Below, piece by piece: positions 23,828-31,467 of a DNA stretch of 38,135 bases. Every line of letters starts with the position of its first letter. Within the stretch, counting starts at the first letter, position 1. Origin of the DNA: an uncultured Desulfovibrio sp. (lineage in GTDB: Bacteria > Desulfobacterota > Desulfovibrionia > Desulfovibrionales > Desulfovibrionaceae); NCBI GenBank assembly GCA_947038175.1, contig CAMQVJ010000020.1, forward strand, positions 1-38,135, given 5' to 3'. The notes under the pieces were generated by a model, which worked only from the letters and a program-made list of their open reading frames with translations, did not search any database and was not told the DNA's origin. The position numbers and the translations under genes were made by a program.

Positions 23828-24901
23828 ATGTTTTTTCGTCCGACACTACAACGCCTGCAAGAGCGCATAGAAAACGATTTATCAAGCCGTCTTTTAGATG
23901 GTCAAAGTTTTTTATCTCGTTCTGTCCTCAAGGTTTTATCTACGGTTTACGCTGGTGCTTGTCACTTGCAATATTCTTTTTTTGAATGGGGGCATAAGCA
24001 AGCGTTTCCTGATACTGCCAATAAGGTTTATTTAGAGCGTTGGGCATCTATTTGGGGTGTGAAACGTAAGCCTGGATCAAAAGCAAAAGGCAAAGTTAGG
24101 GGCAAAGGCACAACGACATCGCATATTAAAAAAGATACTGTTTTACGCTCAAAAATGGGTGATTTTTATTTGGTGCTTGAGGATAGCTATCCCGATAAGC
24201 AAGGGGCGTATTTTTTTGATGTGCTTTCACAAGATTTAGGGCAAGCGTTGAATCTTGAGCTTGGTGAAGTTTTGCAATTTGTTTCGCCTGTGATTGGGGT
24301 TGAAAATAGTTTCACGTCTCAAAAAATATCGGGCGCTGCGGATGTGGAAGATGATGACAGTTTGCGCCAACGTCTTTTGCTTATTATGCGCAAGCCTCCT
24401 ATGGGTGGCAATAAATCGGATTATGAAAAATGGGCTTTAGAAGTTCCTGGCGTCACTCGTGCATGGGCTCTGCCTTTATGGCTTGGTGTTGGCACTATAG
24501 GCTTATCTTTTGTCTGTGATGATACTGGTGATGGTATAGAGGGCGATATTATTCCCACCGCAGAAATGGTGAAACGAGTGCAAGATTATGTGGATTTGGT
24601 GCGCCCCTTATCCGCAGCGCTTATAGTTTTTGCTCCTGCAAAAAAGCCCGTGGACATTGATATTATAGTCACCCCTTATAATGAGGCTTTGGCGCTGCGC
24701 ATAAAGCTTGAGCTCAAAGATTTATTTATCCGTGAGAGCGGTTTAGGGCAGATCCTCCCTCTTTCCCATATTCGTGAAGCGGTTTCCATCACAACGGGTG
24801 AGCATGATCACACCGTTATCTCTCCCACAAATAACTTGATTCCTGAAGCTCATGAACTTTTGGTTTTGGGTGAGGTGATTGTCAGAGGGGCAAGCGCATG
24901 A
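23828..24901 (+). CDS. Baseplate J family protein (Mu gp47-like)
   Basis: 357 residues of the baseplate J/gp47 (T4 gp6-like) family, which forms the wedge ring around the hub. Features are the N-terminal PTLQRLQERIENDLSSRL, a WGVKRKPGSKAKGKVRGKG segment and GALYVWALPLWLGVGT-like core (AWALPLWLGVGTIGLSFV). ATG 23828 is preferred as GAGGGG precedes it; the longer frame from 23801 runs into the hairpin. It overlaps the next gene by 4 nt. Confidence 0.88.
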   Translation: MFFRPTLQRLQERIENDLSSRLLDGQSFLSRSVLKVLSTVYAGACHLQYSFFEWGHKQAFPDTANKVYLERWASIWGVKRKPGSKAKGKVRGKGTTTSHIKKDTVLRSKMGDFYLVLEDSYPDKQGAYFFDVLSQDLGQALNLELGEVLQFVSPVIGVENSFTSQKISGAADVEDDDSLRQRLLLIMRKPPMGGNKSDYEKWALEVPGVTRAWALPLWLGVGTIGLSFVCDDTGDGIEGDIIPTAEMVKRVQDYVDLVRPLSAALIVFAPAKKPVDIDIIVTPYNEALALRIKLELKDLFIRESGLGQILPLSHIREAVSITTGEHDHTVISPTNNLIPEAHELLVLGEVIVRGASA

Positions 24902-25572
24902 GGACAGCAAAAGATTATTTAGAGCTACTCAAAAACCTGCTCCCTAGGGGCGAGATTTGGACAGTGCAAAGGGATTCAAATTTTGAAAAGTTTTTGCTTG
25001 CCAAAGCGGACGAACTAGCAAGGCTCGACGCTGAAAATTATCGTTTTATAAAAGAAGTCAATCCGCTCTACTCGCTTGAAATGCTGGAAGATTGGGAACG
25101 TGTTTTAGGTTTGCCTGATGAATGTATGGGGCAAGAGCAAACCCTTGAAGTGCGCAGGGCGCTTGTGCTTAGAAAGCTTATTCGTGGGCAAAACTTCAAT
25201 CGCAAATACATTTTAGAGATTTGCAAGATTTTTGGTTATGAAGATGCGTATATTGAAGATTTTACCCCGTTTCTAGTCAATGTGTCCAGCGTTGGTGATG
25301 CGCTAAACGATGCCCCTGGCGGTGCAAATTTGGATAGCAAAAAAGAGCCACCGCAATGGGTAGTAGATGCCCATGCAGGTTGGCGCTTTACGTTTTTATT
25401 ACACCTTGGTAAAAGTAAAATTCGCTATTTTAAAACGGGTGATAGCCAAGTGGGTGACAGATTGGCAACGTGGGGCGATAAGGTGATTGAGTGCATTATC
25501 AATCGTGATAAACCTGCTCATATCATCATACTTTTTGGTTATGAGATAGAGAATACGGATAAGACTAAATAA
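24898..25572 (+). CDS. Tail protein DUF2313/YmfQ (Mu gp48-like)
   Basis: 224 residues. The opening LELLKNLLPRGEIWTVQRDS and the region MLEDWERVLGLPDEC are characteristic of the YmfQ/DUF2313 family found after gp47 in Mu-like baseplates; it links the wedge to tail fibres. The C-terminal RDKPAHIIILFGYE is also typical. Confidence 0.85.
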   Translation: MRTAKDYLELLKNLLPRGEIWTVQRDSNFEKFLLAKADELARLDAENYRFIKEVNPLYSLEMLEDWERVLGLPDECMGQEQTLEVRRALVLRKLIRGQNFNRKYILEICKIFGYEDAYIEDFTPFLVNVSSVGDALNDAPGGANLDSKKEPPQWVVDAHAGWRFTFLLHLGKSKIRYFKTGDSQVGDRLATWGDKVIECIINRDKPAHIIILFGYEIENTDKTK

Positions 25573-25596
25573 AAAAGGCGAAAGAGAGGAGTTTTT

Positions 25597-26331
25597 ATGC
25601 ATAGAATTGATGGATATGGGGCTGTTGAGGTACTACCAGCATCAACGGCCGTTGGGCAAATGGCAGGTTTTTTTAGCGGTGGTGACCCTGCGAGAGGTCA
25701 AGTATCAACGCAAGTCACGTATGACTGGGCGAACGCTGTGCAAGAGGAAATTTCAGGTGTTATTGAGGGCGCTGAAATTGAGCTTGATAAAACGGATAAC
25801 ACACAGCTTTTGTCAGCTATCCAAGAAATTATTAGAAAGAACCTCCCCGAAGCTTTCCCAACAGGTACACACCTAAGTTTCAATCAAGCGTCAGCACCTA
25901 CAGGTTGGACTAAATTGGTTGACCCACAATACGAAGGCGCAACGATTCGATTCACCACGGGAGACACCGTAGCAACTGGTGGCACGCAGTTATTTGAGGA
26001 AGCGTTTAAGGATCATGAGGTTAATTTATCTATCATTGGTGACGTAGGCGCTACAACCCTTAGCGAAGCACAGATGCCGAGCCATAGGCACTCTGCTACT
26101 TATGAAGTTGTTAAATTACAGTGGGGTTCTGGCCCTGTCGGTGTAAATGGTCGGATTTCTAGCTCCAACCTGACATCTTACACAGGCTCTTCCGAATCCC
26201 ACACACACAGCTCAACTGGGTTATCGGGTTCAGCGAGTCTTAGTTTAGCTGTCAAGTACGTAGACTTCATAATCTGCGAAAAATCAGAAACAACCGTAAC
26301 ACTCTCAGAAGTCGTAATGGGCGAGGTATAA
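25597..26331 (+). CDS. Tail fibre protein, short, collar-like C terminus
   Basis: 244 residues. The start (GDPARGQVSTQVTYDWANAVQEEI and a QLLSAIQEII repeat unit) is the common attachment region of Mu-type fibres. The C-terminal half (GTHLSFNQASAPTGWTKL, EAQMPSHRH, ESHTHSSTG) has the His-rich pattern of phage tail collar/fibre tips. It is short for a receptor-binding fibre, so this may be the only, minimal receptor binder. AGAGAGGAG precedes ATG 25597. Confidence 0.82.
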   Translation: MHRIDGYGAVEVLPASTAVGQMAGFFSGGDPARGQVSTQVTYDWANAVQEEISGVIEGAEIELDKTDNTQLLSAIQEIIRKNLPEAFPTGTHLSFNQASAPTGWTKLVDPQYEGATIRFTTGDTVATGGTQLFEEAFKDHEVNLSIIGDVGATTLSEAQMPSHRHSATYEVVKLQWGSGPVGVNGRISSSNLTSYTGSSESHTHSSTGLSGSASLSLAVKYVDFIICEKSETTVTLSEVVMGEV

Positions 26332-26332
26332 A

Positions 26333-26671
26333 ATGAATTGTCCATTGAAAAGTAATGCTGAAAAAGATTTTGAGTGTCCAGAACATAATAAAAAGAATGG
26401 TTGTGCTTGGTGGGTTGAATATACGAGAGGTGACGACACGCATACAGCCAACATGAAAGGTTGTTCTATGACGCTTACCCCTATGTTACTTGCGGAGAAT
26501 ATCAACGCACTTGGACACATTGCAGGCGAAGTTAATAAAGTAGGCGCTGAGGTGTCCGCAGGACGATCCGAGAACATCGCAGAAAACGAAGCAAACCGAG
26601 TTCAATTTGTAAATTTGGCTCATGGCAAGAATGAACTTGTGCAAATACATCATAAAGGTATCAGTGCTTAG
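26333..26671 (+). CDS. Small Cys-containing protein next to tail fibre
   Basis: 112 residues, no family recognised. Cysteines at 3, 15, 24 and 44 in the N-terminal half (CPLKSN..FECPEHN..GCAWW..GCSM) could bind a metal or form disulfides. The C-terminal half is helical and charged. It begins two bases after the fibre stop, with GCGAGG upstream, and so probably is a fibre accessory or assembly factor. Confidence 0.6.
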   Translation: MNCPLKSNAEKDFECPEHNKKNGCAWWVEYTRGDDTHTANMKGCSMTLTPMLLAENINALGHIAGEVNKVGAEVSAGRSENIAENEANRVQFVNLAHGKNELVQIHHKGISA

Positions 26672-26701
26672 AATGAGCACTCAGAAAAAAGGACTAGAAT
26701 A

Positions 26702-27325
26702 ATGAAAAAGCAAACAACAAAACAAGATGTGACCGCTCAAGATGTGACGGTGATAGTGGACGATAGGCTTATTATTGTTGATGGCCGTGCTATCAAATTA
26801 GACAACTCAATCACACAAGCAGCCTTTACCATGCCCGAAGGACATCACGAGGGCTTGCGTGCTTTGCAATGGCATAACGGCGCAGGCGATTGCGAGTGCA
26901 CAGAAAAAGGGGAAGCCCATAACCATGTTTTTGGCGTTGATAAATATGATCAATACGTCAAGCCATTCGTGGACATGTGGGAAGCGCAGCGCATTATTGA
27001 CGATGCACCAGCGCCAGAGAAAACACCTGAAGAACTTGCTGCCACTCGCATTCAAGAGATACATAGCGAGCTTAGTAATATTGATACAAAATCAATGAGG
27101 CCAACAAGAAGCATTGAAGTCAAAAGAGCCTACAATAAAGCAAATACGCTTGATACAGACGCAGGGCTTGAAGATGAACTCGCTACCCTTTCGGGGCTTG
27201 AAGAAACCGCTTCCACGCTTCGCATGGAATTACACCTTCTTGAAAATACCATAAGCCCAACAAGTCAAACAGCAAGCCAAACAGAAAGCCAAGCAGAAGA
27301 GCAAAAAGCGCCGAGCCTTGTGTAA
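26702..27325 (+). CDS. Tail fibre assembly/accessory protein
   Basis: 207 residues. A beta N-terminal domain (VTVIVDDRLIIVDGRAIKLD, ALQWHNGAGDCE) is followed by YDQYVKPFVDMWEAQR and a Pro/Glu linker, then a coiled helix (130-180) and a Ser/Thr/Gln tail. Proteins with the phrase LQWHNG...YVKPFVDMW are regularly encoded downstream of fibre genes in related phages and probably are chaperones or fibre parts. The function is not proven. Confidence 0.58.
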   Translation: MKKQTTKQDVTAQDVTVIVDDRLIIVDGRAIKLDNSITQAAFTMPEGHHEGLRALQWHNGAGDCECTEKGEAHNHVFGVDKYDQYVKPFVDMWEAQRIIDDAPAPEKTPEELAATRIQEIHSELSNIDTKSMRPTRSIEVKRAYNKANTLDTDAGLEDELATLSGLEETASTLRMELHLLENTISPTSQTASQTESQAEEQKAPSLV

Positions 27326-27373
27326 ACAGGGCACGTGCATCACTTCCCACCTGAAATAGAAAATAGGATTATT

Positions 27374-27889
27374 ATGCGGTTTTTTTATGAGCTTGGCATC
27401 TCGTGCCTTGAACAGTTGGCAGCAAAAATCTCCTGCGCCGCCTTTGCTGCCTATATGAGCTATAATTTTGGTGCAAGTGAATATTTATTGCTCATGGTGC
27501 AATATCTTTTTATTGCCGATTTTTTTTTAGGTATTTTGGACGCAACCAAGGCAAAAAAGTTCTCCTGGTCCCGTGCATGGAAAGGCATAAAGAAAGTCAT
27601 TAGCCTTTATTTTGGTGTGCTTGTGGTGGGCTTTGGGACGAAGGCGTTTGATGTGGCGCTTCATGGCAGAATGACCATTGAATATAATGGGGCGTTCTTT
27701 TTCGACCTCTTTCTTTATTTGCTCATTCTTTTTGAGCTTGCAAGTATCAATCGACATCTTGCTCATTCAGATTTTAGCGTCAATAAATTTTTAGAATCCA
27801 TTTTTGACAGGTTGATTATAAAAATCAAAACAAAACTCAATAAAGCTCTTGATAACAGTGTGGATAAAACCATGCCCAAAGATGATTAA
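27374..27889 (+). CDS. Phage holin family membrane protein
   Basis: 171 residues with three hydrophobic segments at about 35-52, 72-90 and 102-120 and a charged, Lys-rich C terminus. It forms the inner-membrane lesions that release the endolysin at lysis time. The segment LFIADFFLGILDATKAKKFSW resembles the widespread holin family of toxin-secretion/lysis holins. ATG 27374 follows AGGATT; an alternative GTG at 27335 lies further upstream. Next to the amidase gene. Confidence 0.78.
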   Translation: MRFFYELGISCLEQLAAKISCAAFAAYMSYNFGASEYLLLMVQYLFIADFFLGILDATKAKKFSWSRAWKGIKKVISLYFGVLVVGFGTKAFDVALHGRMTIEYNGAFFFDLFLYLLILFELASINRHLAHSDFSVNKFLESIFDRLIIKIKTKLNKALDNSVDKTMPKDD

Positions 27890-27922
27890 AGGCTGAATAA
27901 AGGCTGATTAAAGGAATAATAA

Positions 27923-28354
27923 ATGAGAAAGATAAATAAAATCATAATCCATTCCAGTGCCACTAAACCAAGTATGGATATTGGGGTGGAAGAAATAAGA
28001 GATTGGCACGTCAAAGGCAATGGCTGGAAAGATATCGGCTATCATCACATTATACGCCGTGATGGGACGCTTGAAAATGGGCGCTCATTTGAGGTGGCAG
28101 GGGCGCACTGTAAAAATCAGAATCGTTATAGCATCGGAATTTGTCTTGTGGGCGGTGTGAGTGAAGATGATGTGAAGATTCCTGAAGATAATTTTACGCA
28201 GCCGCAGTTTGATCAGCTAAAGGTGCTCATAAAATGGCTTATGAAAGAACATAAAGACATAAAGGTTTTTGGGCATAATCACTTTGCAAATAAAGCCTGC
28301 CCTTGCTTTGACGTGCAAGCCTGGCTTCATGCTCAAAACCTTGGGGGCTCATGA
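27923..28354 (+). CDS. Endolysin, N-acetylmuramoyl-L-alanine amidase (T7 lysozyme-like)
   Basis: 143 residues, one amidase_2 domain that cuts the bond between muramic acid and the stem peptide. Zinc ligands of the T7 lysozyme type are visible: H10 in IIIHSSAT, H118 in GHNHFANK and C126 in KACPCFD, with Y40 and K124 as catalytic helpers. There is no signal peptide, so export depends on the holin. The stop overlaps the start of the spanin gene by 4 nt. Confidence 0.92.
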   Translation: MRKINKIIIHSSATKPSMDIGVEEIRDWHVKGNGWKDIGYHHIIRRDGTLENGRSFEVAGAHCKNQNRYSIGICLVGGVSEDDVKIPEDNFTQPQFDQLKVLIKWLMKEHKDIKVFGHNHFANKACPCFDVQAWLHAQNLGGS

Positions 28355-28719
28355 TGTTTTCATTCATAAAGGGCAAGGGTGTTTGCTTGCTCGTTATTTG
28401 CCTCTCTGCGTGCCTTGCTTGGCTCTATTTGAGAAATGACGCATTGGGAGTCAAGCTTGAAAAAGAAAAGCTTGAAGGGGCAATTTGGAAAGACAGCGCA
28501 GAAGCTTCGCAAATAAGTATTGATAGCTTGCTTGCCCATCAAGAGGCCATGGATAAAAGCATGCTTCAGGTTGAGGAAACAAAAAAACACCTTAGGAATA
28601 AAACCAAAGGCGATAAAGAAAAACTCGAGGAGGCGGCTGCACATGATGAACAAAGCAAAGAATGGGCAAAAAATGAAATTCCAAACAATATACAAAATAT
28701 CCTTGCTGATGGTCACTAG
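28351..28719 (+). CDS. Rz-like inner-membrane spanin
   Basis: 122 residues: an N-terminal transmembrane helix (GVCLLVICLSACLAWLYL) followed by a long charged periplasmic coiled coil. This is the layout of i-spanins, which join with an outer-membrane lipoprotein to fuse the two membranes at the last step of lysis. It overlaps the endolysin by 4 nt and contains the start of the Rz1-like gene in another frame. Confidence 0.82.
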   Translation: MMFSFIKGKGVCLLVICLSACLAWLYLRNDALGVKLEKEKLEGAIWKDSAEASQISIDSLLAHQEAMDKSMLQVEETKKHLRNKTKGDKEKLEEAAAHDEQSKEWAKNEIPNNIQNILADGH

Positions 28720-28939
28720 CCTTTTGTTTGCTTTACAGCTTACGGGCTGTGCTTCTAAAAAAGAAATAGTCCCCATCACAAAGCTTATAGAACTTCGCAC
28801 GCCAAAACATTTACAAATGCCCACGCCCGTTCCTGAATGGAACGGAACAACGAACCAAGACTTGATTGAATACGTGCTGGAGCTAAAAGAGGCACTCAAT
28901 ATGTGCAATGCGGATAAGGTAGGGATTGGGGAGTTTTAG
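28643..28939 (+). CDS. Rz1-like outer-membrane spanin lipoprotein
   Basis: 98 residues in the +1 frame relative to the inner spanin, which it overlaps by 77 nt. A signal peptide (LLMVTSLLFALQ) ends in the lipobox LTGC, with lipidated C36. A Pro-rich segment (MPTPVPEW) follows as in Rz1. The first ATG of an ATG ATG pair at 28643 follows GAGGAGG by nine bases. The frame is open much further upstream, but the lipobox position fits this start. Confidence 0.8.
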   Translation: MMNKAKNGQKMKFQTIYKISLLMVTSLLFALQLTGCASKKEIVPITKLIELRTPKHLQMPTPVPEWNGTTNQDLIEYVLELKEALNMCNADKVGIGEF

Positions 28940-28961
28940 CATTTTTTATAACTTAGGTTTT

Positions 28962-28990
28962 TTGAAAATAACAAGTAGGCGAGGTATAAA
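28962..28990 (+). promoter_or_regulatory. Promoter of the small peptide gene
   Basis: TTGAAA (28962-28967), 17 bp, TATAAA (28985-28990). Transcription would begin near 28997 and give a leader of about 100 nt. The leader contains CCTTG (29069-29073), which can pair with CAAGG (29083-29087) and occlude the ribosome site. Confidence 0.6.
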
Positions 28991-29095
28991 ATCCTATAAA
29001 GAAAATTCTTGGAAAAGTTTATAACCTACTATATAAGAATTATGGGCGTTCCTTTGAGAGTACATTCCCCTTGGGGATTATTCAAGGAGGTGCAA

Positions 29096-29167
29096 ATGAA
29101 AGAATTCCTAATTGCTATTCTTGTTAATATATTTGCTGGTATTATACTTGCATTTATTTTGAACTAG
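29096..29167 (+). CDS. 23-residue hydrophobic peptide, candidate type I toxin
   Basis: ATG 29096 follows a near-perfect ribosome site (AAGGAGG, six bases away). The peptide MKEFLIAILVNIFAGIILAF-ILN is one membrane helix with a short charged N terminus. It resembles Fst/Ldr-type peptides, which depolarise or distort the inner membrane when overmade. The transcription unit has its own promoter, a leader that can hide the ribosome site, stable hairpins after the stop, and an opposing promoter producing antisense RNA. It could instead be a small lysis helper, as it follows the spanins. Confidence 0.6.
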   Translation: MKEFLIAILVNIFAGIILAFILN

Positions 29168-29183
29168 TCAAAGGCAATTAAAG

Positions 29184-29232
29184 AAGTATGCCACCGTGAA
29201 ACAGATTCACAGTGGCAATAATACTTTTTTGA
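29184..29232. terminator. Stable hairpin after the peptide gene, bidirectional
   Basis: AAGTAT-GCCAC-C-GTGAA / TTCAC-A-GTGGC-(AATA)-ATACTT, followed by TTTT on the plus strand; on the minus strand the stem is followed by ATACTTCTTT. It could end both the peptide mRNA and the opposing RNA, as the shared terminator does in the Fst par locus. Confidence 0.6.
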
Positions 29233-29307
29233 TGTAATATCAATCTCAACGATACATCAGGGGATTAGCCCATTGGGTGATAAGTGTTAGAGCACTTGTC
29301 ACCTTCT
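29185..29307 (-). ncRNA. Predicted antisense RNA to the peptide mRNA 3' region
   Basis: A minus-strand promoter TTGACA (29337-29342), 17 bp, TATTAA (29314-29319) points left into a region with no minus-strand gene. The RNA would start near 29307, fold a 5' hairpin (GGTGA..CACC) and end near the shared hairpin at about 29185. It would be fully complementary to the 3' part of the peptide mRNA if that mRNA reads to the second terminator. Ends are estimates. Confidence 0.5.
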
Positions 29308-29312
29308 TTTTT
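29276..29312 (+). terminator. Terminator at the end of the rightward region
   Basis: GGTGA-T-AAGTG / CACTT-G-TCACC (11 pairs with one G-T) with a TTAGAG loop, then TTCTTTTTT. It ends rightward transcription before the convergent minus-strand accessory genes. Confidence 0.75.
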
Positions 29313-29313
29313 A

Positions 29314-29342
29314 TTAATAAAAGTTTAGAGGATATTTGTCAA
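29314..29342 (-). promoter_or_regulatory. Minus-strand promoter for the antisense RNA
   Basis: Perfect TTGACA -35, 17-bp spacer, TATTAA -10 on the minus strand, located after the end of the metalloprotease gene and pointing away from it. No protein gene lies downstream on that strand. Confidence 0.55.
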
Positions 29343-29393
29343 GCTACTTGAGAATGAGAACCAAGTTATTTGAGAATGAAAGTTTTGAAAATA

Positions 29394-30272
29394 TTACTCT
29401 TCTATAAATCCATATTTTGTTGCAACTAAGTTAAATTTTTCCAGGGATTCTTGTAGTGTATATTCATGTAACTTACTGTGTATTTTTATGGCATTGCGAT
29501 ACATAGCTCTTTTATCGTTTTCGTTATTTGCGTTCTCTAAAATGGCCGTTATAATGGCGAGGAATTCTCTCTCTGAATGAGGAGGATAAGCTAATGTTTC
29601 CTGTATACCTGGTCGTGTTATATAGCGAGAGAAGAAGAGTACACCAGTTAATACTGTTAAAATAATAGTAATTTTAAAGCTTCTCTTGTCCAAATCAGGA
29701 AAAGCCTTGATAAGGCTTGCTGTACACCCTGTAATTATATGCCTTGATGCATCACCAGCATATTGATCGGCGAGTTCTTCTTCAAAAGATTCATGAGAAT
29801 GTTTGAGTATTGTTTTTTTAGCACTAATATGTGCATGCATTGCTTCATGAGAGAACATTAGATAAATTGTAGTTAAAAAAATTGTGCATATAAACATGCT
29901 GTAATCATATGTAAAACGTTGTGGGGCATCGTCAAAAATATCAATTTCTGATTGGAGTTGTGTATGGATTTCTCTTAACTGTTTATTATCGTGTTTTTGC
30001 AAATGGCTTATTACTCCATAGAAATCATTTTTTGATAGCCATATAAGTGAGTCATTCTCATACGTCCAACAAGCAGTTTCCTTATAAAGTTCTAATGTTA
30101 TATATATCTTTTGTTCTTTTACCATTCTAATGATGAATATTTGGATAAAACGAAGGCAAAAAGGAATAGCTGGATGGTAAAAGGAGGGGATTCTTTCATC
30201 ATTTAGGAGTGCTTTGCTTGTTTGGCGTATTTTCCATTTTGTACTTTTTATAAATTTTTTTCCTTTTGACAT
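29394..30272 (-). CDS. Membrane HExxH metalloprotease-like protein
   Basis: 292 residues, family not recognised. H142-E-A-M-H146 is a zinc-protease motif, directly after a hydrophobic helix (about 126-141). An EEELADQYA segment (164-172) supplies the likely third zinc ligand and the A-D pair seen in gluzincin-type and M48-like proteases. A second membrane segment lies at about 198-215, and the C terminus (225-292) is helical. The active site is thus placed at the membrane face. AGGAG stands nine bases before ATG 30272. It is the last gene of the leftward accessory set; possible roles are activation of a membrane effector or a stand-alone abortive protein. Base use is AT-rich relative to the tail genes. 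Confidence 0.65.
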   Translation of the reverse strand: MSKGKKFIKSTKWKIRQTSKALLNDERIPSFYHPAIPFCLRFIQIFIIRMVKEQKIYITLELYKETACWTYENDSLIWLSKNDFYGVISHLQKHDNKQLREIHTQLQSEIDIFDDAPQRFTYDYSMFICTIFLTTIYLMFSHEAMHAHISAKKTILKHSHESFEEELADQYAGDASRHIITGCTASLIKAFPDLDKRSFKITIILTVLTGVLFFSRYITRPGIQETLAYPPHSEREFLAIITAILENANNENDKRAMYRNAIKIHSKLHEYTLQESLEKFNLVATKYGFIEE

Positions 30273-30385
30273 AATCTGTTACTCCTATGCCCTAAAGCCT
30301 TAATGGTTTCCATTTTCATTCTTAGATAATTCTTATAAATAGTGCAGAAACTGGTTGCGAAATTACTTATTCCTAATCTGCATTT

Positions 30386-30539
30386 CCTTTTGATTTTGCA
30401 TTGAAAATCCCTTGCTGATTGAATGTTTTTACAAGGTCAATCATGTTACCAAGCTCTTTTTGATTCTCTGTTCTTTTATCAATTGGAGGGGAAAGAGCTC
30501 TTTTGCAATTTCAAAACTCCATACAGCTTTTCTGTTCTG
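30386..30539 (-). pseudogene. C-terminal remnant of the two-TM protein gene, copy 1
   Basis: Nearly the same sequence as 33264-33418, the last about 50 codons of the intact gene at 33260-34300. It has no start, and a short deletion in the C run breaks the frame. Together with the 3' end of the following gene (to about 30620) it forms a near-identical repeat with 31314-31550. Confidence 0.75.
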
Positions 30540-31271
30540 CTAATCTTTTTTACAGAAAATACTCTTTATACAGGTAAAGCATTTATGGTATGGTTTAGTT
30601 AGTCTTATTTGGCTTTGTAAATTCTCCATAAGGGCTTGTATATCTAACTTGTTGAAAGCTTTAATAACTTCCATTCTTTTTACTACAGTACTAGTTATTA
30701 GTGTTTGTTGTTCTATCGTGGAGATTGAGGCTAATTTAATGGCAAATATACCCTCTTGGTACAAGTTATATTTTTTATTAAATATTTCTATATTTTTATT
30801 TGTGCCTATAGTTAAACGAAAGATAAACTCTAAACTGTGTAATGTTAATATAATATCGTGTAACTTCACAAGGCATTGAGTATGTAATTGGTGCATTGCC
30901 ATTTCAAACTCTACTTTTTCTTCTTTAGTATCTTTTTTCGTCTTTATTACATCGGAAACATCTTTCCCCATAGCTTGTGTACCTAAAAATATTCTAAAAT
31001 CTGAAGCACATTGCTCTTTATTTCTTTCATTAATATAATTTTCGATAGTGTCAGGTGAGCTATTATGCTCAGAGGGGATTTCATCTGCAATTGTTTTTAG
31101 TAAAAGGTTATTATAATATGTAAGGAAATTTATAAGTGCTAAATATACTTCAAACCTTTTTTCAAACAAATCGATTTTGTTTTGCCTATTAGCTAAATAC
31201 CACGGAATACCTATTGCTATAAAAGCAGTCAGTAGCATTATTAGAAGAGCAAATATTTCATAATTTGACAT
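30540..31271 (-). CDS. Membrane-anchored protein with Cys tail, paralogue A
   Basis: 243 residues of unknown function. One N-terminal membrane helix (about 6-26, LLIMLLTAFIAIGIPWYL) is followed by the juxtamembrane phrase NRQNKIDLFEKRFEVY, a mostly helical cytoplasmic body, and the tail RLTKPYHKCFTCIKSIFCKKD with three cysteines. The gene at 31468 encodes a paralogue with the same N-terminal motif and almost the same tail but a different body. The tail lies in a repeat shared at DNA level. The cysteines may be lipidated or bind metal. An effector or sensor role at the membrane is possible but unproven. Confidence 0.65.
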   Translation of the reverse strand: MSNYEIFALLIMLLTAFIAIGIPWYLANRQNKIDLFEKRFEVYLALINFLTYYNNLLLKTIADEIPSEHNSSPDTIENYINERNKEQCASDFRIFLGTQAMGKDVSDVIKTKKDTKEEKVEFEMAMHQLHTQCLVKLHDIILTLHSLEFIFRLTIGTNKNIEIFNKKYNLYQEGIFAIKLASISTIEQQTLITSTVVKRMEVIKAFNKLDIQALMENLQSQIRLTKPYHKCFTCIKSIFCKKD

Positions 31272-31303
31272 GATTTTACAGCCTTTTAAAGTGTGTATAT
31301 TTT

Positions 31304-31467
31304 CTACTCATCGCCTTTTGATTTTGAATTGAAAATCCCTTGCTGATTGAATGTTTTTACAAGGTCAATCATGTTACCAAGCTCTTTTTGATTCTCTGTT
31401 CTTTTATCAATTGGAGGGGAAAGAGCTCTTTTGCAATTTCAAAACTCCATACAGCTTTTTTGTTCTT
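31304..31467 (-). pseudogene. C-terminal remnant of the two-TM protein gene, copy 2
   Basis: Encodes the same ending as the intact gene, including ...FNSKSKGDE and the TAG stop (31304-31306), but lacks one base of the C run found at about 33370 and has no start. It directly follows the Cys-tail paralogue B and precedes paralogue A. Confidence 0.8.

Noticed and set aside
26320..28992. Exact 15-nt match GGCGAGGTATAAAAT at 26320 and 28978
   Set aside because: One serves as a ribosome site region, the other as part of a promoter; the flanks do not match, so chance or a tiny remnant cannot be told apart.
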